Below are positions 38,241-49,110 of a stretch of DNA of 60,000 nucleotides, in pieces. The DNA lies in contig NC_049993.1 in the NCBI RefSeq assembly GCF_000003815.2, positions 15,562,635-15,622,634 on the forward strand, written 5' to 3'. The notes below the pieces were generated by a model. The model searched no databases. It was not told the origin of the DNA and saw only the letters and a program-made list of their open reading frames with translations. Origin of the DNA: Branchiostoma floridae. Lineage: Eukaryota; Chordata; Leptocardii; Amphioxiformes; Branchiostomatidae. Every line of letters begins with the position of its first letter. The first letter of the stretch is position 1. A program made the position numbers and the translations under genes.

Positions 38241-38426
38241 TGACATCATCCCAGAAAGCAATGCGGCACGCTGACCTTGCGGTTCATCACCATGGTAACC
38301 GGGCTCAGGTTCCAAGTTGTACCTGTCACGTGGGTAGGATGACATCATCAACAGCCAATCAGAAGCGTAGAAAATGACATCATGGGGATGTCCTGCTATT
38401 TTTAGACATTGACTCATGCTATAAGG
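38241..38426 (+). promoter_or_regulatory. JUN: Jun core promoter with AP-1/ATF-type sites
   Basis: In order: TGACATCA at 38241-38248, E-box CACGTG at 38327-38332, TGACATCA at 38340-38347, CCAAT at 38355-38359, TGACATCA at 38375-38382, TGACTCA at 38410-38416 and TATAAGG at 38420-38426. TGACATCA is the same octamer as the distal jun1TRE of vertebrate c-jun, through which Jun/ATF2 autoregulate (established). The spacing to the ATG at 38631 implies a 5' UTR of about 180 nt. Confidence 0.75.
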
Positions 38427-38630
38427 ACGATATTCAGCGGATGCACGTTAGATCGACAGAGAAAGCCAGCGAGTGTGGAGTGCGTATCACATATTTCCTG
38501 AGTTTTGTTCCAACCACATCGGTAAAACTTTGTTGTGGCCAAGAGGCAGTGACTAAGACTTGCCCAGACTCGAACACCACACCCTTGTGAATCATCGTTG
38601 TCGGCAAACAGCGGTTTTTCTCCCCGACGC

Positions 38631-39804
38631 ATGGCTCTGAAGATGGAAACGTCATTTTACCACGACTCCGAGCTGCACTCGATGCCGCAGTCCAAGTACG
38701 CGAACCCGGGCTACTCCCGTATCCCCGATACCAAGCCCAACGTCGCACCACAAGACATGAGAAAATCTCTAACACTGGATTTCCAAAATACGAGCAAGAA
38801 GCCGCATCTCCAGGTATATATTTCTCGCCTGTTACACATTATTTATGTATTCAGCCGGTCGGTCAACGTACCTCGTGTGAAAAATATCGGTAACGCTACA
38901 CGTACTACGAACGTGTTGTCTGTTGCGCACTCAAGTCACGTTGCTTGTAATATGATTTTATGAATCGTAATCTCACAGCCTTTCAGCGATTGTAAATTTT
39001 ATTTCCCTTCTTGTTTTACAGAATATTCTGGGAACTCCTGAGCTAAATCTTCTGAAGCTTGGTTCACCGGAGTTGGAGCGGCTGATCATTCAGTCCAACG
39101 GGCTCGTCACAACCACCCCGACCCCCACCCAGTTCATCTTCCCGAAGAATGTCACCGACGAGCAGGAGCAGTATGCGGCCGGCTTCGTAGCGGCACTGGA
39201 GAGGCTTCACCGCGATGAGATGGTCGATCCAAGCGGTAGCCAGCCGTGCGCGCAGATGGCGACCAACTCCACCGCGACTGCCTCAACGTCGTACCCGGGC
39301 GCCCCTCCACCCTTGTCCCACCAGCCGACCTACCATACGCTAACTGCCATGTCCACCACGACGGCACTTCCGGGTTCGACTGTCGAGCATCATCCAACCC
39401 CCACTACAGCCGCAAACACCAACGCAGCCTGCTCTAGCTCCAGCACGGCACCTCTCCAACACCACACCCTAAGCAGGCCGATCAAGGAAGAACCACAGAC
39501 GGTGCCACACCAAGCTATGACCGCCCTCCCCACCGGTCCCATCGACATGGAGACACAAGAGTTGATCAAGGCCGAGCGCAAGCGATTGCGCAACCGAATC
39601 GCCGCTTCCAAGTGCCGCAAGAGGAAGCTTGAGCGCATCAGTCGCCTGGAGTCCAAAGTCAAGGACTTGAAAACACAAAACACCGATCTTTCCACCACAG
39701 CAAACCAGCTTCGCGAACAAGTCTGTCAACTCAAGCAGAAAGTCATGGAACACGTGAACTCTGGCTGCCAAGTCATGCTAACACAGCAACTATCCTTCAA
39801 CTAG
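38631..39804 (+). CDS. JUN: Jun, AP-1 bZIP transcription factor (2 exons)
   Basis: A sequence-specific nuclear activator that dimerises through its zipper (with itself, Fos or ATF partners) and binds TGASTCA-type sites (established). Exons 38631-38813 and 39022-39804 (208-bp intron, phase 0) give 321 residues. The N-terminus [10 protein letters not shown] parallels vertebrate MTAKMETTFY. The JNK-docking delta segment RKSLTLDF is present, followed by phospho-acceptor motifs LGTPEL and LGSPEL (Thr66 and Ser76) and [10 protein letters not shown] sumoylation-type IKEE precedes the bZIP. The basic region starts about residue 244 ([20 protein letters not shown]), then a leucine zipper and [14 protein letters not shown]. 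Vertebrate JUN genes lack introns, so the intron is notable. The block before the bZIP reads LPTGPIDME, lacking the vertebrate TPPLSP phosphodegron. Confidence 0.96.
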
Positions 39805-39876
39805 AGACTTTTCTTCCGACGGATTACAAAATAACACTTTCGCGAACTGACAATACGACTGGACAGTATTACCATG

Positions 39877-40326
39877 TTATTTATATACCGTGAGACTCTT
39901 GTACTGCGAAAGGAACATTGTTTGAGTTCGTAAGTTGCTGTGCATCTTATGTATGTGATGACTGAAGTTTTGTTATGATAACAATAATGATTGATAATAA
40001 TAATAACGCCTCGGCTGGATCGTTGAGCGTGAAAGCCTACAGGTTAAAGCCAGTGCATTGTGTGCAAGTCGCTTCTCTGTCAAGGCATTTATATTGTTAT
40101 AAGGTTACTATTAGCAAAAGGTGAAAAAATTGGCACGTCGGCTTGCCGACTGATACGAAAATATATGCACCCTTTTTCTACAAATGGGGAATTGTAATGT
40201 ACATATTTTGTTACTTGGTTGATGATAACGTTAGTGTTTTCGAGCTTTTGTAAACTCGAAAAAAAGTTATTTGGTGAATCCTACGCTTAGCGACAGCGTC
40301 GTTACAGCATTGTGAAATTATTTATA
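39877..40326 (+). promoter_or_regulatory. JUN: AU-rich instability nonamers in Jun 3' UTR
   Basis: TTATTTATA occurs at 39877-39885 and 40318-40326. Both fit the UUAUUUA(U/A)(U/A) consensus bound by decay factors such as TTP/AUF1 in immediate-early mRNAs (established). Function here is inferred. Confidence 0.55.
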
Positions 40327-40354
40327 CCAAAGAAGTCTTTTTTTACAAGTTGTA

Positions 40355-40360
40355 ATTAAA
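40355..40360 (+). terminator. JUN: PolyA signal ATTAAA, Jun
   Basis: Common variant hexamer about 550 bp past the TAG. No AATAAA was seen between the stop and this point. Confidence 0.45.
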
Positions 40361-40429
40361 ATGATGAAATCACGTATATTGTCTGTTGTTGTCTGTGTGA
40401 GGTGGGGTGAAACTGTTCTCAAAGCAAAG

Positions 40430-40556
40430 GTTTGGTTCCGGCTGTTTTTGACGTGTTTTTTCGGGCTTTCTATTTTGTACCGTATTTTCATGTTTTGTGG
40501 CCAAGCAAAATAGAAAGCCCAACAAATACGCTGAAAACAAGCCGCCGGAGCCGAAC
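40430..40556. repeat. Imperfect inverted repeat just past Jun
   Basis: GGGCTTTCTATTTTG (about 40463-40477) and CAAAATAGAAAGCCC (about 40506-40520) are exact complements. The outer arms (GGTTCCGGCTGTTTT and AAAACAAGCCGCCGGAGCC) pair imperfectly. Possibly a small foldback element; no target duplication found. Confidence 0.6.
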
Positions 40557-40824
40557 ATCTGCTTGGAGAGTACGTGAAACTAAGTTTCTTCTAGAGGGAA
40601 GTGCCCTTGCTCAGAAATTTTCCCCGTACCGGTACCCTCTGACAAGTCAACATTCTTTGTTTAGGAAGAAAGCAGAAGTAGACAGAGGGGGTGGGGGGTC
40701 GCGCTCTCTAGACGCTGGCGAAATACCAGAGTAAGCTAGTGGAATGTGGCGTAGTACGTGTCCCGCCAAATCGCGCGCACCAGATCACTCCACACTTGAA
40801 TGGGGCCATTGTACTGTAACGGGG

Positions 40825-40961
40825 TGACGTCACGGGTTAGACGGACACATTATGCCCATATAAGGTCAAGGGGTGGCACACCCACGCAGTCCGAACCAAT
40901 CACAACGCGTCGATCCGTTAGTTAATTAGGATGACGGCATTTGTTTTGTACCCATATAAGG
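40825..40961 (+). promoter_or_regulatory. CRE + CCAAT + two CArG boxes (immediate-early-type cluster)
   Basis: TGACGTCA (full CRE palindrome) at 40825-40832, CCATATAAGG (consensus CArG) at 40856-40865, CCAAT at 40896-40900 and a second CCATATAAGG at 40952-40961. The second CArG continues into GGAAGTG, an ETS core, as at SRF/ternary-complex-factor elements. It lies about 500 bp past the Jun polyA signal. No transcript start is evident, so it may be a Jun enhancer or the promoter of an unseen transcript. Confidence 0.5.
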
Positions 40962-40969
40962 AAGTGGCC

Positions 40970-41960
40970 GGAACTGGTGGGACTACTGAGAAGGGTGGGG
41001 GTAGGGTGGAACTGATGACGTTGCAGGACACACGTATCCACTGCGTCTACACAAACCACTCTGCGTATGTAAACAAAACGTCAACAAACTGGGCTGCATA
41101 CCAACTAGCGCTAGCCGCGGGGCAAGAATCGACTAGAAACATGCATGCAGTGCTGCCAAATTATCTCCAAGCAGATATTGGAAGACAAAATCGCTTACTT
41201 TTTGAAGCTCTCAATTCTGTTACAAATTATGTTACGATTATGTTACGATTATCGACATTTCTTTATGGGGACGGTTTTGCCTGCCAACATCTGCTTGGAA
41301 ACACACCTCACACGCGCGGTTTAGTTATAAGAGGGGAGGGGCGCAGGTATAACCTATTTGTAATGTTCGTGTTTGATTCTGTAGGAAAGGATATATTCTG
41401 AAGTGAGTGACTGAATACTAGTACTACTGAACTGCTTTCTTTCCATTTTTAGTCCAATGGGACAAATAGAAGTAATTTTGAAATTATTCATTGGAATCGC
41501 CCATTCATTCATCAACATATAACTTAAACAACAAGACAGGTTGACTTAGTAAATTAGTACATAACCATAACGGGCGCAGCGCACATGTACACGTGTTTAT
41601 TTGTTATTGTTTTTATAATATAATAAATTAATAAGTTACAGAAACAAGCTTTATTGACACAAATAAATAACATGAATTATTGGTTTATAAGGACATGTTG
41701 CTTTAAAAAGTCGAAAATAAAAGCTGACCGTAAACAAAAGGTGAGCCATAAAAACAAACATAGAACGTTGTCTGTCAGAAAAAAAATAGATAGGTTGCCC
41801 ATAAATGCCATCCTGCTTTAAAGGGCCTACACAGCCTAACCCCTCGGGTCCAGGGACAACATGCCCCGAAGAAATTTTGAAATAGCCCCGGTTAAACTTC
41901 GATCATTACGGGCTCTCTCTTTGCCGAATTCCACAACCATAAGTTCAGTCAGTTCAGTTT
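40970..41960. other. No supported gene
   Basis: An open frame from 40931 extends into this region (156 codons), but it shows no recognisable domain and overlaps the CArG cluster. The rest is A/T-rich with no identified repeat. Confidence 0.35.
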
Positions 41961-41961
41961 A

Positions 41962-42323
41962 GGGTTGTAGCCAGCACCCGTCCTTCAGTCCTTTGAAGGA
42001 ATTTTGCAGCTGGGGACTGAAAAAAATTTTGCCCATTCCGTCCTCTGTAATGGACAAAAACTATATTCAAAGTCAGTAAAGATATTAAAAAAAACTGTCT
42101 TCTTGTGTAGTTTTTCACCAAAACAGATGAACAGCTTAGTCTACCAGCAAATTCTACACCTCAAAATGCAGGAAATTGGGTTTCAGAGGGTCTAGATTTC
42201 AAAATTTTTCAGGGGACTATGCCCCCGGATCCCCTTAGGAACGTTATGCCTTCGGCTCGACGTCTCGTTCTTTCTGATTCAAACTCGAGGGGACTGAAAA
42301 TGATTTCAGGCTGGCTACAACCC
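41962..42323. mobile_element. MITE with GGGTTGTAGCCAGC termini
   Basis: GGGTTGTAGCCAGC at the left and GCTGGCTACAACCC at the right, 362 bp apart. Flanks TTCAGTTTA and TTCAGTTCA match at 8 of 9 positions, a possible aged duplication. No coding capacity. Confidence 0.8.
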
Positions 42324-42766
42324 TTCAGTTCATCCATCCGGTGACACTATGAGGGGGTAAGCTAAGCAGACTTTCTCACAACAGGTGTCTCTTACTAGTA
42401 TTTCTCATGACTACTTCTACAAATGAACGGACAAAAATTCATATTCATCTGTGTACAGCAAACATCACTACACAACAGACGCCAATAGATAAAAGGATTT
42501 TCATAATGTGGGGAAAAATACTATTTTTTTCTGTGTAAAATCATATATGCTTGTTTGAAAATATATCAAGATGGATGATATTAATCGGATTAAGTGGGTG
42601 GGACTTAGGAAAAAATCGAGAAAAGTGCGCACCAAGTGGTTCATAGGGCGGTGCCCATCCCCGTTTCAATAACCCTTGTGCCGCACAAGATTGTGCAACG
42701 TATACAGCAGGGTGCTAGTACATGCACTAGTCCATTGGCATTGGCAGTGGTGTGTGTTCAGCTACC

Positions 42767-42930
<164 letters not shown>

Positions 42931-43386
42931 GGGGTTGGAAAGCTAGGGGGGGTGGCTGTCTGAATGTTTAGCCCTCTGGATACTGATCTGCTTGAAGAAT
43001 ACCAATTAATGGAGATTAGAGACTACTAGTACTCAAATTGGCGGAAAATGCGCGACGAACAAACGACCGTTTCCGTGAGAGCTGGCCCCATGTCACTGAC
43101 TCATCCTGCGATCCTGCACGTGCAGAAACCGTACTTAGGCCTGGGGAAATAAATGTTCTGTTTTTGGTTACACGTCCGAGCCTGCAAAATCCTCCTAGTC
43201 GGCACTGGCACTAGAAGTATGCAATTTGTGACCTTAAGAGAAATTTTAGTGAAACTGTACTTCTTTGTTACCTCCATGAAATATTCATGGCGATTAAATT
43301 TTCACCAGCAGGTGTGTCTGTCTGTCTTTCTCTCTGTCTGTTTACCTGTGAACAAGGAGTAAGTCCAATTTATACTATTTCTCCAG

Positions 43387-43470
43387 CGAGCCGCGTGAAG
43401 CCGCTGTTAGAAGCTGCCATACTCACCTCATACGGACTTGAATACTACGCATGCACGTGTGAAAACACCT
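43387..43470 (+). repeat. Interspersed repeat shared with 46103-46190
   Basis: CAGCGAGCCGCGTGAAGCC..TGTTAGAAGC and CATACGGACTTGAAT..CGCA correspond to CAGCGACCTGTGGAGCC..TGTTAGAGGC and CATACGGTCTTGAAT..CGCA at 46103-46190. Origin unknown. Confidence 0.5.
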
Positions 43471-43499
43471 TTATATACATGTGCTTTAACAGTGAATGT

Positions 43500-43830
43500 C
43501 TGTAATGCAGTGTGGGATACCGATCGTGTGCATCGTGTTTGATTCTCAACCCAGAGGTTTTGGGTTCGAATCCGTTGACGTTACACCGATGGTGTGCCTT
43601 ATAATTAGGAAAGGCACTTTACACGACTTTCCTCACTTCACTCTAGTGAAAATGAGTACCCAGCTTCGGTTAGGGCCGTCCCTCGGATATGACGTAACAT
43701 AGAGGAGAGACACACCTTGAGCACGTTAAAGGTAGTTAAAGAACCCAGCACACTTATCGAAAAGAGGTGTCCTTCCCAGTGTGAGTGGGTCAAATAAATC
43801 TGTCCGGATATGCAGCTTGTACTGTTGATT
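43500..43830 (+). mobile_element. tRNA-derived SINE
   Basis: Contains a perfect RNA polymerase III B box GGTTCGAATCC (about 43563-43573), preceded by an anticodon-arm-like stretch (TTCTCAACCCAGAGGTTTT). A tRNA-unrelated body follows (AAAGGCACTTTACACGAC and CACGTTAAAGGTAGTTAAAG). The A box is degraded, so it is probably not an active tRNA. A reversed fragment lies at 47772-47845. Confidence 0.65.
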
Positions 43831-43832
43831 CA

Positions 43833-43874
43833 GTACAAGGAGGTTAAAAAAGGTATTTTTTAACCTCCTTGTAC
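43833..43874. repeat. Perfect 19-bp-arm hairpin
   Basis: Arms GTACAAGGAGGTTAAAAAA (43833-43851) and its exact complement (43856-43874) around a 4-nt loop GGTA, directly after the SINE body. Confidence 0.95.
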
Positions 43875-44417
43875 TTTTTTTTTGTTCAGTACAAACCTGT
43901 AACGTTATTGTGTTATGCCTCAAAAGCAAGGCGGTTTACCGACTATGAAAAACAAACAAAACAAAAAATAAACAAACAGCGTTGAAAGTACCATGTCGGA
44001 TCACTTTGCTTAATTGTCTGAACAAGGACGGTGGTCTGAAACTTTAAGCGAAAACAGGACATTTCTTTTACTAGGCCCCATTGAGTCACCGAGCAATCCT
44101 GCATGCACATGTAGAAACCGAACCTAGGCCGGGCGCGTCGCGTGGATTCTTGGAAAAGCAAGCCGGAAACGACCGGCAGTATCAATTACCGGATGTGGTG
44201 GGGTTTCCCTGTGACCCCGTATACATATATATCACACAACAGTCAGTATATCATATCGCACGTCAACAACACGGAAGCGATTCGGACCCCTTTACTATAT
44301 ATAAGTAATAACGGTTACTTGATGGTAGAGTCCCGGAATTTTATGTGAATCGGGCGAGCCAGGAACATTCTTGCCGCGGATGTGAAAATAGAGAAGTGGC
44401 ACAAACAAACCTATAAC

Positions 44418-44960
44418 GCTAGTTCACATTTATCCGAAGGGTAACCTATTCCCGCTGCTTTTAGATACCAGGTATTTAGAGATGTCAATTCGACAGGCAG
44501 TGGTCTCAGTAAACTTCAGTTGTTTAAAAGAAGTCGTTTTAATTTGAAGCAACCGTCGGCCAACTTTATATTCCTAAATACCACCTTAAAAAAAACTAAA
44601 AAAAAACGGATACTACGGTCATACAACGGAACTACAACAGTTCTTTCCCGCAAACTTTACCTACCCTGAACCAAGAAAATGTGAATACGTAACTATAAGT
44701 CATGCGGACTTGCACATGACATGCGCACTCTTTTGACCGCTCCAAAGATGTACATATTGGTGAATATCAAGTCCGCATTGGGTCCGTATTGACATTTTTG
44801 GGTATATGTAATGTTTGCGGGAAAGAATTCGAAGCTGTTTTCAATTTGACCCACCATTATGTGCTATCGTACCAAAAAATTTTCGTCGGGCGCAAACTTT
44901 TCAAACAAATAAAACACTCGTTCTCATTGAAATGTCGAAAATGGCATTTTTTTGGTCGAA
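44418..44960. other. Repeat-derived sequence, no gene seen
   Basis: Starts with a partial TAGTTCACNTTTATCC terminus as in the 5866-6026 element. The rest is A/T-rich, with short ORFs that show no domain. Confidence 0.35.
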
Positions 44961-45083
44961 AAATAAATCGGCTTTATTTTCACTGAAAACTACCTGGTTG
45001 TTTGGGAAAATTCCTCTTTTAACCATAGCCAAAAAATGGCAACTTATTATTTTCGGTCCCATTGGTAATGCATTACAGGGCGT

Positions 45084-45458
45084 GTAACAAACGTTACCGG
45101 TAACGTTTGTTACAACAGTAGACTTTACCCTGTTTTCTTCGAAAGGACTTACCTTATTGACTACATCATTTAGGTATAAGTGGATGTCCCTAGCGACATG
45201 TGAAAAGTGGGCAGCTTTTTTACACCAGGTCAAATAGAAAGCTTAGACAGCATCAAACAATGGTAACGTTTGTTACAGTCATTTCTGCACAGCATTTTGT
45301 TAAGCAAGGTGGGATACAAATGACAGTCAACAACCCTTTCTTGTTTCTTTAGAAAGCCAGAAAAACTCTACAGCGTCACAAAAACGGTCATTTCTAGTCT
45401 TATATGTGGATAACATAACCGTGGCAACCATCGTACTAGTGGTGGTAACGTTTGTTAC
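45084..45458. repeat. 30-bp perfect palindrome with two further copies of its half
   Basis: GGTAACGTTTGTTAC occurs at 45099-45113 (with its complement at 45084-45098, forming a perfect palindrome with no loop), at 45262-45276 and at 45444-45458. Spacings are 163 and 182 bp. The sequence between copies is not obviously repeated. Confidence 0.9.
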
Positions 45459-46102
45459 AGAATCTGGCGACAGGCATAAACCACCTCACACAGCCTCCAA
45501 GATAAGTGACAGGAGCGATCTGACGTGATCAGTCAGAGGGCCTGGTCCGCTGGTGTCACCTGCCGAACAACATTCTGGGAACTGAATTATTACATTTTTG
45601 GCTACTATTTGAACTCTTCGTTTCTTCTCAGGCGACAGCCATTTTTTAGGGTGTGAAATCTCACCCGTGGCTATAATAATCTTCTAAGACATCAACCTAT
45701 ACGAATGTTGTGGTGCATCTTTAGTGAAACATTACTGGGGTTGTGAAAAAAATGAAGGGACCAGTGATGTTATCTATAATTTGCTCCATATCAAGGCGAA
45801 AAGTCAGGCGACAGCATTTCGACATTTAAATGAGAACGAGCCAAAAACGCGTGAATGATGCGAAACGCATAACGGACATTAATGTGGGTGCACATACGCG
45901 TATATATTCAAGCGGTGTAAGGTCCATGTGGAAGTCTTAGCCTCTACCATGCTCCACAGTTTGCTCGAAAAGTAATCGAAATCGGACAAATATAGCCAGA
46001 TAATATGCCCGAGATGTTAGTTGGGTCGCAAACCGTACTCCTCCGCCGGCTAACTTCTCTGGCATGTTATGCGTCTACATTTTTACAATGTCCTCTATTT
46101 TT

Positions 46103-46190
46103 CCAGCGACCTGTGGAGCCTGTTAGAGGCTAAAACGTCGATACGGAGGTCATACGGTCTTGAATGTATACGCACGTGTGGACCCAGCTT
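46103..46190 (+). repeat. Interspersed repeat, second copy of 43387-43470
   Basis: Matches 43387-43470 in the same orientation. It is followed at 46206-46250 by a CA-rich simple repeat. Confidence 0.5.
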
Positions 46191-46666
46191 AATATACGCA
46201 CAAGTCCCCCCCACACACACACACACAGACACACACACGCGCAAAAACACTTTCAGACACAACACAAATGTGCATTGAATGAGGCCAGACGATGGAATTA
46301 TTATGGCATGTTCCCCTGGGTATATTTTGGATGTGACAGAGTTCCTAGCACGCCGTGGAGAGTCGTCTGCATTCTTCTCGAGTCCGCTACATACTTGTCA
46401 TTCCTGACTCTTTCCTTCCAACGTTTAACCCGCGCATTCACGAGTTATTGCGATTCCAGACGCGTTGGTTCCGTGTCAGTACAGTCCTGTGTACAGGGCC
46501 TACTGTTCTATTCTCCAAGCAGAGGTTGGGTCGCGGAGATAGTAGTGGTCGTGTAGCATCCCAACCTCTGCTCGGAGAATACTAATATACGACGAACTGA
46601 CCACTTGAATAAGAGCCCTTGGTTGTCCCCACTTGCGGTTCAAGGATGTTGTTTAAGGGTGTTGTA

Positions 46667-46980
46667 GCTTTAGCTAAGGGCACAACCCGCCGTACGTGCT
46701 GTCTACGTGCCAAAACGTGGGCAATCTTTTGAGATCCGTAAGTGGTAAGTACCGCCTCCGTACGAACTCGTAGGGAATCCGACGGATTTTGGAGCACGCA
46801 GACACGCCGTAGAAGTTTACGTGCAGGCAAAACTTTGTGTGCCATCCGGGGCTGCGGATTCACCCCCCGTACCTGCCAGTACAGTACGAGCGACGCGCCT
46901 GCCCTGTACAGCCTGAACGTTTTCAGAAATACGTGGTGACCATGGCCTCCCTAAAAACCGTACGGACAAATTGCACTACA
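46667..46980. mobile_element. GCACAACCCG-terminal MITE (copy 2, right end truncated)
   Basis: Left end TAGCTAAGGGCACAACCCG is intact. The interior follows 7273-7570 closely, but the right terminal repeat stops after CGGACAAATTGCAC. Overlapping ORFs on both strands are repeat-derived. Confidence 0.82.
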
Positions 46981-47233
46981 CAATTACCATCTGACAGGGG
47001 TATTATGAACGTATACATATGACGGTTGGGACTTGTGTCAGATTTGGCGAAAATCGATCGGACGACGAATATGCGGCAATCGCACGAGCCTCGCTTACAA
47101 TAATAACTTTATTGCACAACAAGTGTACAAGGTACAATGTATGGCTTATGTGTAGCAGGGACGGTTTTCAGGTGAAAATTACGCGCAATCCTCTGTCGAT
47201 CTTAAATATGTCCAGTTTTCCATCAACCCCTCG

Positions 47234-47255
47234 CCCCCCCCCCCCCCCCCCCCCC
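47234..47255. repeat. Poly-C tract
   Basis: About 22 consecutive C. Length is prone to sequencing error. Confidence 0.95.
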
Positions 47256-47771
47256 AAGGGGAATAGCTCACACTGTTAACCTTTCGGAGGCGGGCAATCA
47301 GAAAACGCCAGCAATCATCGATTGAGTACAAATAGAAATGGCCAGCAAAAGTGTATTATGAGCGCTAGCCAAAAAAAGCCCCAGAAAGCCTGCTATGGAG
47401 TCTAAGCTCATGTACTAGCACCTTCAATTGCATGAGACAATCGGTCTAGTGGACTTCTTGTCCAGCCATTCGTAAGAATACATATAGCCGGACTAGAGCG
47501 TGAATAAACACATAACATATCTACGTTTGGATGTATTTTAAGCACATAAGAGTCTGTTTTTAGACAATTTCGGGTCACATAAACGCACGTTTACATCTAT
47601 CAAAGACTCGCAGGGATTTAAGATGAAAGCTTCTTCAAATTTACTACTGGCAAGATTAGGTTGTGCGTTTTTTATCCATGTGGCAAAAATATTACGTTAC
47701 TGTATGCGTGGTTGAAACAGAAATCACATTTAAACACCTTGCGCATGCGTTGTGGGAAAAACAACTCGTTA

Positions 47772-47845
47772 ATTCCACTCACACCAATAAGGATATCTAC
47801 ACTTGCTTAAGTGTGGTGGGTTCTTTAACGTGCTCAAGGTATGGC
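47772..47845 (-). mobile_element. Fragment of the 43500-43830 SINE, reversed
   Basis: GTGGTGGGTTCTTTAACGTG and CTCAAGGT are the complement of ACCTTGAGCACGTTAAAG and AACCCAGCACAC in the SINE body. The CCACTCACAC stretch matches its 3' part. Five bases between the two TTAAAG words are deleted relative to the longer copy. Confidence 0.6.
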
Positions 47846-49110
47846 CCAGTCTTCTCAACCCGTTATGCTTATTTTCTCATTAACCCAATTTGTTCCGCTT
47901 ATAGTTTAAGTTCATGAATAACACATGAAACTGAAAAATTTGCAAAGACTATCACTGAAGAGTCCCGGTAATTTTTTTCGACACTCTTTCATTAGACTGG
48001 GATTTCCCCACCGTAGGATGTTGTGACCATGTAGTCTATTTTTATCACGTCATGTGCGTTAAAGGTATGAAATTTTTCTCATGTTTTTTCGGTCTTTTTT
48101 GCCCAACTTCTCGGAGTCCTTTTGGCCAGCGGAAGTTCCGGAATTCCCCCCGCCTTGCCGGATATGAGTATATCAAATTTCGTATACGTCATTTAGACTT
48201 TCAGTTTCTTGAAGAGTTCCGGGAATATTATTTTGCATCGGACACGTTGTAAAACGATGTTACGAGAGTCGTCCAATAATGGACGTAATCATGGCCACCT
48301 CGCCTTTATCCGCGAAGTAATTTACGGGTAACCTTTATCCGTTGTTTTTCAAAACAGGAAATTTAGGGATATCAGGTCGACGGACTGTACACGCGGTTTC
48401 AAATCGCAATGTTTTCAAGCTATTGCACTGACCGATGGCTTCTATCCCCGCTATCTCCTTATGTTAGCCTGAGTTTCACTGTTCTGGCTGCTATTCTAGG
48501 GGTGCCTAAATATTCCATACACATTTTATACACGAGTTTTAACGATTTTTCCTGCATAGAAATTTGGAATTCATACGATAAACTGCTAAAAAAACACACG
48601 GGAATTATGATATTCATACTATCCGCTATTACTAGTATTAGCCTATTACGGAATATATACGATTCTTGCCATAAGTAAAACTCGAGCTTGTACGAACGGT
48701 TTAAACACTCGTATTTTTCTTAGAAATGAATGCCGTAAGATCCGTGTGCTTCTAGATTGGGAATTCCCTAAAATTCGTATGTGGGAGAATTCATATGAAT
48801 TAAAGCGGCGCCCCTGTATTCTATCTCTAGGAAAACCACAGTTATACGTTTGCGCTTTCGTCAGCCTTACTGCAATTATTATCATTTCATAGATTCACTC
48901 TATCCGTACCAGCGACTTCACATCACCCTGTGACACCCAGAGCGTGGCTCTCAGAATTCTCCAGACGGCCAGACGCACCAGAAGTCGGGTCGTGACCTGA
49001 GATTTCCTGTCATTTCCGGCGCCGGCGCGTCCCTGGGCACACTGAGGGGCACTGACCGGGAGTGAACCCTGCTGCACGGTGACTGCAGGTCAGGGTTGGA
49101 ACGTGCTACA
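47846..49110. other. No supported gene
   Basis: A pair of CCTTTATCCG words near 48300-48350 suggests a decayed relative of the 5866 element. A G/C-rich block at 48895-49077 has an open minus-strand frame preceded by a CTGCAG acceptor, but has no partner exon, so it is not called. Confidence 0.35.

Noticed and set aside
40931-41401. 156-codon + strand open frame
   Set aside because: No domain, odd composition, starts between two CArG boxes, and no splice or promoter context supports it as a protein.
43500-43580. A tRNA gene with a perfect B box
   Set aside because: The A box and acceptor stem do not form, and a SINE body with a second copy elsewhere follows directly.
46164-46863. Several overlapping frames of 76-130 codons
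   Set aside because: They coincide with the CA-rich tract and the MITE at 46667-46980, and are open on both strands at once.
48895-49077. G/C-rich minus-strand frame with a CTGCAG acceptor, possible terminal exon
   Set aside because: It reads like coding sequence (RLLVRLAVWRILRATLWVSQ), but no partner exon was found upstream on the minus strand, where a tandem repeat and hairpins lie.
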